Assembly (NCBI GenBank): GCA_945897825.1
Contig: CAMDGX010000043.1
Location: 1 to 38,641 of the forward strand
DNA length: 38,641 nucleotides
Direction: 5' to 3'
Source of the DNA: Asaia bogorensis
GTDB taxonomy: Bacteria > Pseudomonadota > Alphaproteobacteria > Acetobacterales > Acetobacteraceae
Under the pieces are notes generated by a model. It did not search any database. It was not told where the DNA came from and was given only the letters and a program-made list of their open reading frames with translations. Both the position numbers and the translations under genes were made by a program. Shown piece by piece: positions 16,290 through 24,938 of the stretch (the stretch's first letter is position 1; each line of letters starts with the position of its first letter).

Positions 16290-16405
16290 TTCGGTGCTCC
16301 CCTGTCGTGGGTGGGAGGGGCCCTGCGCGGCCGTGGCCTGTCAAGACGGCTTGCGGCGGCGCGGGAATGCTGCTGCGCTGCGGGAAACCCCAGGGGGAGA
16401 CCATC

Positions 16406-17209
16406 ATGAACGAGATCAACCGCAACGAGGCGATGTCGGCCCCGGCAAGCGCCGATACGCGGCCGGTGCGCGAGCAGGTGAGTGCCGCAGAGTGGCAGGC
16501 GCGCGTGGACCTGGCCGCCTGCTACCGGCTGGTGCACCACTACGGCATGGACGAGATGGTGGCGAACCACATCTCCGTTCGCGTGCCGGGCGAGGAAGGG
16601 ACGTTCCTGCTGAACCCATACGGGCTGCTGTACGACCAGATGACGGCGTCGTGCTTCGTGAAGGTGAACGACGCGGGCGACGTGCTGTTCGACCCGACCG
16701 GCCTGGGCTGCAACAAGGCCGGGTTCGTGATCCATTCCGCCGTGCACATGGCGCGGCACGACGTGGATTGCGTGATCCATACGCACAGCCTGGCGGGCAT
16801 GGCGGTGAGTGCCATGAAGGTCGGGCTGCTGCCCCTGGCGCAGTCGGCGATGCGGTTCATCGACATCGCCTACCACGAGTTCGAGGGGCCGGCGCTGCAC
16901 CTCGCGGAGCGGGCGCGGCTGGTGGAGCATCTCGGCGACCGCGAGGTGATGATCCTGCGCAACCATGGGCTTCTGGTGACGGGGGCGTCGATCGCCGAAG
17001 CGTTCAACAACATCTTCCGGCTGGAGCGGGCCTGCCAGCTGCAGGTGATGACGCTGTCGTGCAACACGGAACTGCACATGCCCTCGCAGGAGGCGGTGCT
17101 GGAGACCAACCGGCTGTTCAAGCCGACCGGGATGCGCCGGCGGGGGCTGCTGGAGTGGCCGGCGCTACTGAAGCGCCTGGACGGGATCGATCCCAGCTAC
17201 CGCGACTGA
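16406..17209 (+). CDS. Class II aldolase/adducin-family protein (second copy)
   Basis: A 267-residue class II aldolase-fold protein, longer than the one at 7878-8513 and of a different subfamily. It contains YGMDEMVANHISVRVPG, the metal site HTHSLAGMAVSA, and RNHGLLVTGASIAEAFNNIFRLERACQLQ. This long form resembles adducin-head-like proteins often annotated only by family; catalysis is unproven. GGGGGAG lies about 5 bases before the ATG at 16406. A HAD phosphatase starts 2 bases after its stop, suggesting a two-gene unit handling a phosphorylated sugar or related compound. Confidence 0.88.
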   Translation: MNEINRNEAMSAPASADTRPVREQVSAAEWQARVDLAACYRLVHHYGMDEMVANHISVRVPGEEGTFLLNPYGLLYDQMTASCFVKVNDAGDVLFDPTGLGCNKAGFVIHSAVHMARHDVDCVIHTHSLAGMAVSAMKVGLLPLAQSAMRFIDIAYHEFEGPALHLAERARLVEHLGDREVMILRNHGLLVTGASIAEAFNNIFRLERACQLQVMTLSCNTELHMPSQEAVLETNRLFKPTGMRRRGLLEWPALLKRLDGIDPSYRD

Positions 17210-17211
17210 GC

Positions 17212-17871
17212 ATGGTGCCCACGGCGATCGTCTTCGACTGGGACAACACCCTGGTCGATGCCTGGGCAGGCATCGTCGCGGCGCTGAACGAGGTGTTCGC
17301 GCAGTTCGACCTGCCGCCCTGGACGGTGGAGGAGGGGCGGCAGCGCATCCGCGGTTCGATGCGCGAGTCGTTCCCTCCCCTGTTCGGGGCGCGGTGGGAG
17401 GCGGCGGTGGCGGCGTTCGGGCCGGCCATGCAGCGCGTGCATCTCGATCACCTGACGACCCTCGCCGGCACGGTGGCGATGCTGGATGTTGCGCGCGGGT
17501 GGCCGCTCGCCGTGGTTTCCAACAAGGCCGGGCCGTTCCTGCGGCGGGAAGTGGAACATCTGGGCTGGCAGGGGCGTTTCGGGGCGGTGATCGGGGCGGG
17601 GGATTGCGAGGCGGACAAGCCGCACCCGGCACCGATCTGGCATGCGCTGGCCACGATCGGCGTGCAGCCCGGGCCGTCGGTATGGTATGTGGGAGATACG
17701 GCGTTGGACATGAAAACAGCCCACGCCGCCGGCTGCACCGCAGTGCTGCTGGGCGATGCCGCGCACGATGGCGGCCTCGTCTTGATGCAGGGAAGCGATT
17801 GCCCGCCGGGACTGCACTTCGCCGACGCCTCCGCCCTGGAACTCCACCTGAAGGAGACGGGACGGCGGTGA
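17212..17871 (+). CDS. HAD-superfamily hydrolase (phosphoglycolate-phosphatase-like)
   Basis: A 219-residue HAD phosphatase. Motif I VFDWDNTLVDAW holds the nucleophile Asp, motif II is VVSNKAG, motif III the lysine of EADKPHPAPI, motif IV YVGDTALDMKTAHAAG. The helical cap lies between motifs I and II (about 20-85). It resembles Gph/PhoE-type small-molecule phosphatases; substrate unknown. Its ATG is two bases after the aldolase stop, so translation is probably coupled. hfq follows after 119 bases. A HAD gene beside hfq may be part of the ancestral neighbourhood, but I cannot confirm that here. Confidence 0.9.
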   Translation: MVPTAIVFDWDNTLVDAWAGIVAALNEVFAQFDLPPWTVEEGRQRIRGSMRESFPPLFGARWEAAVAAFGPAMQRVHLDHLTTLAGTVAMLDVARGWPLAVVSNKAGPFLRREVEHLGWQGRFGAVIGAGDCEADKPHPAPIWHALATIGVQPGPSVWYVGDTALDMKTAHAAGCTAVLLGDAAHDGGLVLMQGSDCPPGLHFADASALELHLKETGRR

Positions 17872-17990
17872 AAGGCCCAACCTGAACCGGCGGACGGCCG
17901 AGCCACGTCCGGCGCCGGGGGTTGGGAAGAACAACAACATCACCGCCTGCCGGCAGGGCACCTGCGGGGCGACATTGAAGGATTGATCTC

Positions 17991-18317
17991 GTGGCCAACG
18001 AAAAGTCGCAGAACGTTCAGGACGTCTTCCTGAACCACGTGCGCAAGAACAAGACACCCGTCACCGTCTTCCTGGTGAACGGCGTGAAGCTGCAGGGCAT
18101 CATCACCTGGTTCGACAATTTCTCGGTGCTGCTGCGCCGGGATGGGCATACCCAGCTGGTGTACAAGCACGCCATCTCGACCGTGATGCCGGGCGCGCCC
18201 ATTTCGCTGTTCGACGGCACCAAGGCCGAGGGCGCGGCACCTGCCCCCGGCGCGCCGGCCGGCGGCAACACGCTGACGCTCGGCGCCAGGGAGCCCGCGA
18301 CCGCCCGTGCGGAATAA
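17991..18317 (+). CDS. hfq: RNA chaperone Hfq
   Basis: A 108-residue Hfq. The Sm1 motif ([23 protein letters not shown]) and Sm2 motif (LVYKHAIST) are intact, with [13 protein letters not shown] forming the N-terminal helix and the proximal-face QxxFLN residues. Hfq hexamers pair small RNAs with mRNAs. The GTG start at 17991 follows GAAGGA by 8 bases. Residues 75-108 form a Pro/Ala/Gly-rich tail ([12 protein letters not shown]) longer than in rhizobial Hfq and presumably disordered. The 119-base upstream gap holds the palindrome CTGCCGGCAG but no promoter I can name. hflX starts 3 bases after the stop. Confidence 0.97.
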   Translation: MANEKSQNVQDVFLNHVRKNKTPVTVFLVNGVKLQGIITWFDNFSVLLRRDGHTQLVYKHAISTVMPGAPISLFDGTKAEGAAPAPGAPAGGNTLTLGAREPATARAE

Positions 18318-18320
18318 CTC

Positions 18321-19694
18321 ATGACCAACCCGTCCGACCCGGACGATCCGTCGGGCCCGTCCGGGTCGGATGACCAGGCACCCTCCGCCGAGCGGCTGGA
18401 GGGGGCTGGGTGGACCGCCAAGCCGACGGCCACGATCACCCGCGCTGCGGTCATCCTGCCGTGGGAGAACCGGCCGGATGCCGCCGCGCGCGCCGCCGAG
18501 GCCCGGTTGGCCGAGGCGGTGGGCCTGGCCGCGTCGATCGGCCTGGTGATCGTGCATACCGCCATCGTGCCGCTGCGCGGCCGCCGGCCCTCGACGCTGA
18601 TGGGCGAGGGGCAGGTGGCCAACCAGGGCGCGCCGATCGAGGCCGAGAAGGTCGATGTGGCGGTGGTGGACGCGCAGCTTTCGCCGGTGCAGCAGCGCAA
18701 CCTGGAGAAGGAATGGGGCTGCAAGGTCATCGACCGGACCGGCCTGATCCTGGACATCTTCGGCGAGCGCGCGCGCACCCGCGAAGGCTCGCTGCAGGTG
18801 GAACTGGCGCACCTGGAATACCAGCGCTCGCGGCTCGTCCGCTCCTGGACCCATCTCGAGCGGCAGCGCGGCGGCTTCGGCTTCCTGGGCGGGCCGGGCG
18901 AGACGCAGATCGAGGCCGACCGAAGGCTGATCGGCGACCGGATCGTGCGGCTCAAGCGCGAGCTGGAACAGGTGCGGCGCACGCGCGGCCTGCACCGCAG
19001 CGCGCGCAAACGGGTGCCGTATCCGATCGTGGCGCTGGTCGGCTACACGAATGCCGGAAAATCAACGCTGTTCAATGCGTTGACCGGGGCGGAGGTTATG
19101 GCGAAGGACCAACTGTTCGCCACTCTCGACCCGACCATGCGCGGGCTGCGGCTGCCAAGCGGGCGCAACGTGATCCTGTCGGACACCGTGGGATTCATCT
19201 CCGAACTGCCGACCGAGCTGGTCGCCGCCTTCCGCGCGACGCTGGAAGAGGTCGCGGAAGCCGATGTGATCCTGCATGTGCGCGACGTGGCGCACCCGGA
19301 CAGCGCGGCGCAGCGGGCCGATGTGGTGGCCGTGCTGGAAGGCATGGTGCGCGACGGCACGATGGACGAGGAATGGCCGCGGCGCAGCATCGAGGTGCTG
19401 AACAAGGCCGACCTGATGGGCGGCATCGACGCCGTGCCGACGCGGGCGAACTGCGTGCCGGTCTCGGCCGTCACGGGCGAGGGGCTCGCGGACCTCAAGG
19501 CCGAGATCGACCGGCGCATCGCCACCGGGCTGGAGCTGGCCGAATACAGGCTGCCGCAGGGTGACGGGCAGCGGCTGGCGTGGCTCTACCAGCACGGCGA
19601 GGTGGTGGCGCGCGACGACGGCGAGGAAACCATCCACGTGACCGTGCGGCTGCGCCCTGCCGACCGTGCCCGTTTCGAAAGGCTCGACCGCTGA
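18321..19694 (+). CDS. hflX: GTPase HflX
   Basis: A 457-residue ribosome-associated GTPase that rescues stalled or heat-damaged 70S ribosomes. The N-terminal HflX domain contains VQQRNLEKEWGCKVIDRTGLIL and the glycine-rich FGFLGGPGETQIE; the GTPase domain starts GYTNAGKSTLFNALTG (G1 at about 241-249), with DTVGFISELP (G3) and NKADLM (G4). A proline/serine/aspartate-rich N-terminal leader (SDPDDPSGPSGSDDQAPS) is not part of the core and is typical of some relatives. The ATG at 18321 lies 3 bases after hfq, the conserved hfq-hflX operon. The next gene begins within 30 bases. Confidence 0.97.
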   Translation: MTNPSDPDDPSGPSGSDDQAPSAERLEGAGWTAKPTATITRAAVILPWENRPDAAARAAEARLAEAVGLAASIGLVIVHTAIVPLRGRRPSTLMGEGQVANQGAPIEAEKVDVAVVDAQLSPVQQRNLEKEWGCKVIDRTGLILDIFGERARTREGSLQVELAHLEYQRSRLVRSWTHLERQRGGFGFLGGPGETQIEADRRLIGDRIVRLKRELEQVRRTRGLHRSARKRVPYPIVALVGYTNAGKSTLFNALTGAEVMAKDQLFATLDPTMRGLRLPSGRNVILSDTVGFISELPTELVAAFRATLEEVAEADVILHVRDVAHPDSAAQRADVVAVLEGMVRDGTMDEEWPRRSIEVLNKADLMGGIDAVPTRANCVPVSAVTGEGLADLKAEIDRRIATGLELAEYRLPQGDGQRLAWLYQHGEVVARDDGEETIHVTVRLRPADRARFERLDR

Positions 19695-19720
19695 CCCTCA
19701 CACGAACCGACGCCCTGCGC

Positions 19721-20515
19721 GTGGCCGCCATCCTGCGCGAGGCCACCGCCGCCGAGATCATGCCGCGCTGGCGCCGCCTGGCCGCCGGGCAGGTGCGCGC
19801 CAAGACGGGGCCGCTCGACCTTGTCACCGATGCCGACGAGGCCGCCGAGCGGGTGATCGAGGCGGCGCTGGTGCGCGCGTTTCCCGGCTGCGCCATCGTG
19901 GGCGAGGAGGCGGCTTCGGCCGACCCCTCGATCCTGGCGCGGCTGAAGGGGGCGGATCTGGCCTTCGTGATCGATCCGGTGGACGGCACCGCCAATTTCG
20001 CCGCCGGCATGCCGCTGTTCGGCTGCATGGCCGCGGCGATCGTGCGCGGTGAGGTGGCGCTGGCGGTGATCCACGACCCGCTGGGCGACGACAGCGCGAT
20101 CGCCGTGCGCGGGCAGGGCGCGTTCACCCTCGCACCCGATGGGCGCGAGGCGGAGCTGCGCGTGGCCGGCCCGGTGGCGCTGGGGGAGATGAGCGGGTGC
20201 GCCAGCTGGCGCTATCTCGCCGAGCCGCTGCGCACGCGCGTGCATCACGGGCTCGCGGACGTGGCGGCGAGCATGAGCTATCGCTGCGCGGCGCATGAGT
20301 ACCGCTTGGTGGCCGGGGGGCATTGCCACTACCTGCTGTATGGCCGGCTGTATCCCTGGGACCACGCGCCGGGTTGGCTGCTGCATCGCGAGGCCGGCGG
20401 GTATTCGGCGCGGTTCGACGGCACCCCCTACGACCCGACCGACATCGGCGGCGGACTGATCTGCGCGCCCGACCGCGCCGGATGGGATGCGCTGCACGCC
20501 AGCCTGATCGCTTGA
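19721..20515 (+). CDS. Inositol-monophosphatase-family phosphatase
   Basis: About 264 residues of the Mg2+-dependent IMPase fold. DLVTDADEAAERVIEAAL, IVGEEAAS and IDPVDGTANFAAGMPLFG carry the metal ligands; WDHAPGWLLHREAGGYSARFDG is the C-terminal IMPase signature. In alphaproteobacteria such proteins serve as inositol phosphatase, 3'(2'),5'-bisphosphate nucleotidase or HisN-type histidinol phosphatase; which cannot be told here. The start is uncertain: GTG 19721 is a conservative choice without a clear ribosome site; CTG 19691, overlapping the hflX stop, would add ten residues that look like part of the first helix. The frame also opens upstream inside hflX. Confidence 0.85.
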   Translation: MAAILREATAAEIMPRWRRLAAGQVRAKTGPLDLVTDADEAAERVIEAALVRAFPGCAIVGEEAASADPSILARLKGADLAFVIDPVDGTANFAAGMPLFGCMAAAIVRGEVALAVIHDPLGDDSAIAVRGQGAFTLAPDGREAELRVAGPVALGEMSGCASWRYLAEPLRTRVHHGLADVAASMSYRCAAHEYRLVAGGHCHYLLYGRLYPWDHAPGWLLHREAGGYSARFDGTPYDPTDIGGGLICAPDRAGWDALHASLIA

Positions 20516-20551
20516 CCCACCCGTCTGCCTGAACCGACCCGGAGCCGCCCC

Positions 20552-21118
20552 ATGGCCGCCACGATCTTCCTCATCCGCCACGGCCAATCGACCTTCAACG
20601 CGCATCATGAGGCGACGGGCGAGGATATCGGCCATGTCGACGCGGTCCTGACCGAGCTGGGCCATCGCCAGGCCGCCGAGGCGCGGGCACGGATGGCCGC
20701 CCTGACCCGGCCGGACCTGGTGATCTCCTCGCCGCTGACCCGCGCGTTGCAGACCACGCTGGGCATTTTCGGCGACAGCGGGATTCCCGTCGAGATCACC
20801 TGCCGCCACCGTGAGCAGCTCGACCACACCTGCGATATCGGTCGCCCGCCTTCGGTGCTGGCCGCCGAGTTCCCCGGCCTGCGCTTCGACCACCTGGACG
20901 ACCCATGGTGGCACACCGGCCCGCACGACCATCGCGGCCTGCCGGTGGAGCCCGCCGACCTGTTCGCCGGGCGGGTGGCGGCGTTTGCCCGCTGGATTGC
21001 CGAACACCCCTCGGCAACTGTGGCGGTGGTGGGGCACGGCATGTTCTTCCGCCACCTGGCGGGGCGGCCCTTCGCCAATTGCGAGATCGTGCAGTGGGCA
21101 CCAGCCTTGCCGGGATGA
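20552..21118 (+). CDS. Histidine phosphatase family protein (phosphoglycerate-mutase-like)
   Basis: A 188-residue histidine phosphatase. The phosphate-accepting RHG motif is at residues 9-11 (FLIRHGQSTFN), with a second arginine in SSPLTRALQTT and the second catalytic histidine in VVGHGMFFRHL. Many such proteins are small-molecule or protein phosphatases; the substrate is unknown. CGGAGCC precedes the ATG at 20552. The stop overlaps the isochorismatase start in an ATGA junction, so the two are translationally coupled. It belongs to the run of + strand genes following hfq. Confidence 0.9.
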   Translation: MAATIFLIRHGQSTFNAHHEATGEDIGHVDAVLTELGHRQAAEARARMAALTRPDLVISSPLTRALQTTLGIFGDSGIPVEITCRHREQLDHTCDIGRPPSVLAAEFPGLRFDHLDDPWWHTGPHDHRGLPVEPADLFAGRVAAFARWIAEHPSATVAVVGHGMFFRHLAGRPFANCEIVQWAPALPG

Positions 21119-21783
21119 CGGATGCGCCGCATGCCTGGCTGATCGCCGAGCGCGAGTATCGGCGCCACGAAGACAGGCGCGGGCGGCGCCACGCCTACGC
21201 GGCGCTGTGCCCGGCGCGCACCGCGCTGGTGGTGGTGGACATGGTGCCGTTCTTTGCCGCTCAGTCGGGGTTCTGTCGCGGCATCGTACCCAACATCAAT
21301 GCGTTGGCCGCGGCACTGCGCGGGGCAGGAGGAACGGTGGCCTGGGTGCTGCCGGCCGCCAGCCATCGCCACCCGCTGCGCGCGCGCGAGTTCTTCGGCG
21401 CGGAAGTTGCTGAAACTTACCGTCTTTCCGGCGGCGAGGGCCCGCTGCCGGCCCGGCTGTGGCACGAACTGGCCGCCGACCCGGACGATCTCTACGTCGA
21501 GAAATCGTCGCCCAGCGCCTTCCTGCCGGGTTACTGCGACTTGCCGACGCTGCTCGCCGCGCGCGAAGTGGACACGGTGCTGATCGGCGGGACCGTCACC
21601 AACGTTTGTGTCGAGTCCTCGGCCCGCGATGCCGCCGCCACCGGGCATCGCGTAATCCTGCTGGCCGACGCCAGCGCCGCGCGCACGGACGCCGAGCACA
21701 ATGCGACCTTGCACACCATCTATCGCAGCTTCGGCGATGTGCGGCCGACGGCCGAGGTGCTGGCGCTGATCCGGGCCAGGTGA
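21115..21783 (+). CDS. Isochorismatase-family cysteine hydrolase
   Basis: A 222-residue cysteine hydrolase. The catalytic triad is visible: Asp in ALVVVDMVPFF, Lys in YVEKSSPSAFLPG, and Cys in GTVTNVCVESSARDA. Members hydrolyse N-carbamoylsarcosine, nicotinamide, biuret or ureidoacrylate, and some isochorismate; the short N-terminal arm (residues 1-35, rich in Arg and His) is unlike PncA. No pathway partner is obvious. The ATG lies in the ATGA overlap with the histidine phosphatase. A GC hairpin follows the stop. Confidence 0.9.
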   Translation: MTDAPHAWLIAEREYRRHEDRRGRRHAYAALCPARTALVVVDMVPFFAAQSGFCRGIVPNINALAAALRGAGGTVAWVLPAASHRHPLRAREFFGAEVAETYRLSGGEGPLPARLWHELAADPDDLYVEKSSPSAFLPGYCDLPTLLAAREVDTVLIGGTVTNVCVESSARDAAATGHRVILLADASAARTDAEHNATLHTIYRSFGDVRPTAEVLALIRAR

Positions 21784-21784
21784 C

Positions 21785-21802
21785 GCGGCTCAGCCGAGCC
21801 GC
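21785..21802. terminator. Hairpin between convergent genes
   Basis: GCGGCTC (21785-21791) pairs with GAGCCGC (21796-21802) around a 4-base loop, 2 bases past the isochorismatase stop and overlapping the last codons and stop of the opposite oxidoreductase gene. No T-run is present. It is the only structure in the 6-base convergent gap. Confidence 0.4.
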
Positions 21803-22791
21803 ACCGCCGCCCCCGACCGCACCGACGCCTCGGCCGCCAGGCACACGCGCACGCTCAGCGCCGCCTCCGCCGCGGAGAGCGGGGTCGTGCCGGCCAGGAA
21901 ACCCGCGTGGCTGCGGCGCAGGTGTTCGACCAGCTCGAACACCTCGCCGGAGCGGCCGAAGCGGATGGTCTCGGGGGTGTCGCTGCCCGCGCGGCGGATG
22001 GTGAGGCCGGCCTCGCTCTCGGTCACCCGGGCGTCGCCGGCGGACCACCAGCTGCGCAACGCGCCTTCCGTCCCGGCGATGTCGAGCGCGCAGTGGTGCT
22101 CGAACCCATCGAGCAGCTGCGAGACGGTGAAATAGGCGCCGGAGCCATAGCGCACCGTCATCGCCACGTTGCCGCCGAGCGTGCCCGGCGTGGCGGTGGC
22201 CTGCACCGTCTCCGGTTCGCCGTGGGCGGCGAAATACCAGACCAGCAGGTCGAGGAAGTGAACCGGCTCCTCCAAGATCCAGGAGCCGACCCGCGCCGGG
22301 TCGTGGCGCCAGCCGCCGCTGCCGCCGCGGAAAGGGCGGCGGAACAGGGAGTAGAGCCCGGCCATCGGGGTGCCGATGGCACCCTGCTCGATCTCGCGGC
22401 GGATCAGGCTCCATTGCTCGGAGACGCGCAGCTCGTGGACCACGCTGACGAGCTTGCCAGTGGCCGTCTCGGCGGCCAGCACGCGGGCAAGGTCCGCCGC
22501 CGACGTCGCGAGCGGCTTTTCCACCACGACATGGCAGCCGGCTTCCAGTGCCGCGACCACCATGTTGGCGTGGAGGTGGTTCGGCGCCACGATATCAATA
22601 ATCTCGACACCGCTGCTCAACAACGAGGCGAGGTTGCGATGAATGGCGACGCCGGGGAACTCCGCCGCCGCCTCGGTCGCCGAGGCATCGCCGTTTGCCA
22701 GGATGCCGACCAGTTCGGCCCCCGGAACCTGCCGCCAGCCGCGCGCGTGGAACTTGCCCCAGGCGCCGAACCCGACCACACCGACCTTCAT
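21790..22791 (-). CDS. Gfo/Idh/MocA-family NAD(P)-dependent oxidoreductase
   Basis: A 333-residue dehydrogenase. The Rossmann start is VGVVGFGAWGKFHARGW with a GxGxxG-like loop; EKPLATSAADLARVL carries the conserved Lys of the EKP motif near residue 95, and the C-terminal alpha/beta domain holds WILEEPVHFLDLLVWYFA, whose His is in the catalytic position of the family. Substrates are usually sugars, inositols or imines. The ATG at 22791 overlaps the mazG stop (ATGA), so it is translated with mazG. Its role beside mazG is unclear. Confidence 0.92.
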   Translation of the reverse strand: MKVGVVGFGAWGKFHARGWRQVPGAELVGILANGDASATEAAAEFPGVAIHRNLASLLSSGVEIIDIVAPNHLHANMVVAALEAGCHVVVEKPLATSAADLARVLAAETATGKLVSVVHELRVSEQWSLIRREIEQGAIGTPMAGLYSLFRRPFRGGSGGWRHDPARVGSWILEEPVHFLDLLVWYFAAHGEPETVQATATPGTLGGNVAMTVRYGSGAYFTVSQLLDGFEHHCALDIAGTEGALRSWWSAGDARVTESEAGLTIRRAGSDTPETIRFGRSGEVFELVEHLRRSHAGFLAGTTPLSAAEAALSVRVCLAAEASVRSGAAVRLG

Positions 22792-23594
22792 GCCCGTTCC
22801 TCCTGCTTGGCGGCGACCCAAAGGGCCTCCATCTCGTCGAGCGACGCCTCCGCCGGCTGGCGGCCATCGACGGCCAGGGCCTGTTCGATGAAGCCGAAGC
22901 GGCGAACGAATTTCTGGTTCGCCTCGCGCAGGCAGCGTTCGGGATCGAGGTCGAGCTTGCGGGCGAGGTTGGCCAGCACGAACAGCAGGTCGCCGACCTC
23001 GTCGGCCAGGCGGGCCGGGTCGGCGGCGGGCAGCTCGGCGCGCAATTCGGCGACTTCCTCGTCCAGCTTGTCGAGCACGGCGGCGGCATCGGGCCAGTCG
23101 AAGCCGACGCGGGCGGCGCGGGCGGTGAGTTTCTGGGCGCGGGTCAGCGCCGGCAGCGCCACGGGGATGCCGCACAGCGTGCCGGTTTCGGCGCGGGCGA
23201 CGCGCTCGGCCTTCTTCTGCTCCTCCCACGCCGCGCGCTGCATGCCGGCGTCGCGCGCCGCCGCATCGCCGAACACGTGCGGATGGCGGCGCACCATCTT
23301 GTCGGCGATGGCGCGGGCGACGTCGGCGAAGGCGAAGCGGCCTTCCTCCTCGGCCATGCGGGCATGGAACACCACCTGGAACAGCAGGTCGCCGAGTTCG
23401 TCCGGCAGGGATGCGAAGTCCCGGCGGGTGATGGCGTCGGCCACTTCGTACGCTTCCTCGATCGTGTAGGGAGCGATGCTGCCGTAGTCCTGCGCGCGGT
23501 CCCATGCGCAACCGTCGGGCGCGCGAAGGGCCGCCATGATGTCCAGCAACCGGCGCAGCTCCTGCTCCGCCCCCGCTTCCCGATCCTGCCCCAT
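22788..23594 (-). CDS. mazG: Nucleoside triphosphate pyrophosphohydrolase MazG
   Basis: A 268-residue MazG, which hydrolyses (d)NTPs to monophosphates and pyrophosphate and helps control (p)ppGpp-linked stress and damaged nucleotides. Two MazG repeats are present: the first (about 10-120) with CAWDRAQDYGSIAPYTIEEAYEV and EELGD-type metal site DELGDLLFQVVFHARMA; the second (about 160-250) with KLDEEVAELRAEL and DEVGDLLFVLANLAR. GGAGG stands 5-6 bases before the ATG at 23594, which decides against in-frame ATGs at 23606 and 23645. It is the first gene of a pair with the downstream oxidoreductase. Confidence 0.95.
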   Translation of the reverse strand: MGQDREAGAEQELRRLLDIMAALRAPDGCAWDRAQDYGSIAPYTIEEAYEVADAITRRDFASLPDELGDLLFQVVFHARMAEEEGRFAFADVARAIADKMVRRHPHVFGDAAARDAGMQRAAWEEQKKAERVARAETGTLCGIPVALPALTRAQKLTARAARVGFDWPDAAAVLDKLDEEVAELRAELPAADPARLADEVGDLLFVLANLARKLDLDPERCLREANQKFVRRFGFIEQALAVDGRQPAEASLDEMEALWVAAKQEERA

Positions 23595-23653
23595 GCGCGC
23601 CTCCATGCCGTCGACAGGTTTACGGGCGCGGCAAAACCGCTGCAAATGCGCGC

Positions 23654-24253
23654 ATGACCGACGATCCCCGCCAGCACGCCCCCGCCGCCGCCCGCAACCG
23701 CGACCCGATCCTGGCGGTGCTGCGCCGCATGGTGCCGGCCCAGGCCACGATGCTGGAAGTTGCCAGCGGCACCGGCGAACACGCGGCGCATTTCGCGGCG
23801 GCGCTGCCGGAGCTCACGATCCAGCCGTCGGAGCCCGATCCGGCGCGCCGGGCCAGCATCGACGCGTGGTGCGCGGATCTGGCCAATGTCCGCCCGGCGA
23901 TCGCCCTCGACGCGGCGGGCAATGACTGGCCGCCGGGCCCATTCGACCTCGTGCTGTCGTGCAACATGATCCATATCGCGCCTTGGGCGGCGGCCGAGGG
24001 GCTGGTGGCCGGAGCAGGGCGGGTCGTGTCGCCGGGGGGCGTGCTGCTGCTCTACGGCCCGTTCCGCCGTGCAGGGCTGCCGACGGCGGCCAGCAACGAG
24101 TCGTTCGACGCCGATTTGCGCGCCCGCAACCCCGATTGGGGTCTGCGCGACCTGGAAGCGGTGGATGGGCTGGCCCGCGCCGCCGGGTTCGGCGCGCCGG
24201 AGGTGACCGAGATGCCGGCCAACAATCTCTCTGTGGCCTGGCGCCGGCGCTGA
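23654..24253 (+). CDS. DUF938-family SAM-dependent methyltransferase-like protein
   Basis: A 199-residue protein of the DUF938 family. RNRDPILAVLRRMVP near the N-terminus and LEVASGTGEHAAHFAAALP (SAM motif I) are typical; IQPSEPDPARRASI gives the acidic end of strand 2 and LVLSCNMIHIAPW the motif IV. YGPFRRAG and SNESFDADLRARNPDWGLRDLE are family hallmarks. Substrate unknown. The ATG at 23654 lies 59 bases from the divergent mazG start, so the two share a very short promoter region. It is convergent with the YbjN-like gene, with only 15 bases between stops. Confidence 0.9.
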   Translation: MTDDPRQHAPAAARNRDPILAVLRRMVPAQATMLEVASGTGEHAAHFAAALPELTIQPSEPDPARRASIDAWCADLANVRPAIALDAAGNDWPPGPFDLVLSCNMIHIAPWAAAEGLVAGAGRVVSPGGVLLLYGPFRRAGLPTAASNESFDADLRARNPDWGLRDLEAVDGLARAAGFGAPEVTEMPANNLSVAWRRR

Positions 24254-24268
24254 TCGGCTCGGGCGCGG

Positions 24269-24733
24269 CTACTCGAAGAACTTCGGGAACTGGTCCACCA
24301 CCGCCGCCCAGCGCTCGAAATTGTTCGCCAGCGCCTCGGTGGTCGCGCCGCGCTCCACGTCCATGTCCATCTCGACGAACAGCGTGCCGCTGTCGAGATA
24401 GGCGCGGCCGAAGCGCTTGGTACGGTTCCATTCCATCACCTTGGCCACCGGGACGTTGGACGCGCCCTCGAAGCCGGCGGAGAACTGGATCGAGCCGCAG
24501 CGTTGCGCCCGGCACTGGTAGAAATACACGCCGAACCGGCGGCCCGAGACGGTGCTGTTGATCAGCGGGTCGCCTTGCTTGTCGATCCGCTGGTCCACCT
24601 GGAGCTGCAATGCGCGCATCACGCCGGCCACCTCCGCGGCCGAGACGCCGCCTTCGGGCAACGGTCCCGCCGCCGCGGCACCCGCCCACGCAACCGCCAC
24701 GCCACCGAGTATCGCCGCCACCGACTTGCGCAT
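24269..24733 (-). CDS. Exported YbjN-domain-like protein
   Basis: A 154-residue protein with a signal peptide ([23 protein letters not shown], cleavage probably after the Ala run near residue 22). The mature part contains [27 protein letters not shown], with two Cys spaced to form a disulfide, and [32 protein letters not shown], a pattern of the YbjN/DUF1790 alpha-beta sensory domain. Function unknown; periplasmic location inferred. ATG 24733 is 6 bases after GGAG; the in-frame ATG at 24739 would be only one base away from it. ilvD lies divergent after 205 bases in which I recognise no leader peptide, riboswitch or promoter. Confidence 0.82.
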   Translation of the reverse strand: MRKSVAAILGGVAVAWAGAAAAGPLPEGGVSAAEVAGVMRALQLQVDQRIDKQGDPLINSTVSGRRFGVYFYQCRAQRCGSIQFSAGFEGASNVPVAKVMEWNRTKRFGRAYLDSGTLFVEMDMDVERGATTEALANNFERWAAVVDQFPKFFE

Positions 24734-24938
24734 CGCCATCTCCGCATCCAGGCCGGGCACCGCTGACCGGTCGCCCTTCGGCAGTTCCCGGGCCTGCCCC
24801 GGGGCTGATGAAGGGAATGTCACCCAGGCGGAAGGCCTTGGCAATGCACGCCATGGCACCGCTGAGCAGGGCCGCGCGCGCCCGATGTGGACAAGCCGCG
24901 CCCGCATGGGCCACAAACCAGCGCCCGAGGAGGAACCC

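Noticed and set aside
17872-17990. A small RNA gene upstream of hfq
   Set aside because: The gap has a short palindrome but no promoter plus terminator pair; it is more simply the hfq leader.
24734-24938. A branched-chain amino-acid attenuator or leader peptide before ilvD
   Set aside because: No short frame with Leu/Ile/Val runs and no terminator/antiterminator pair could be recognised.
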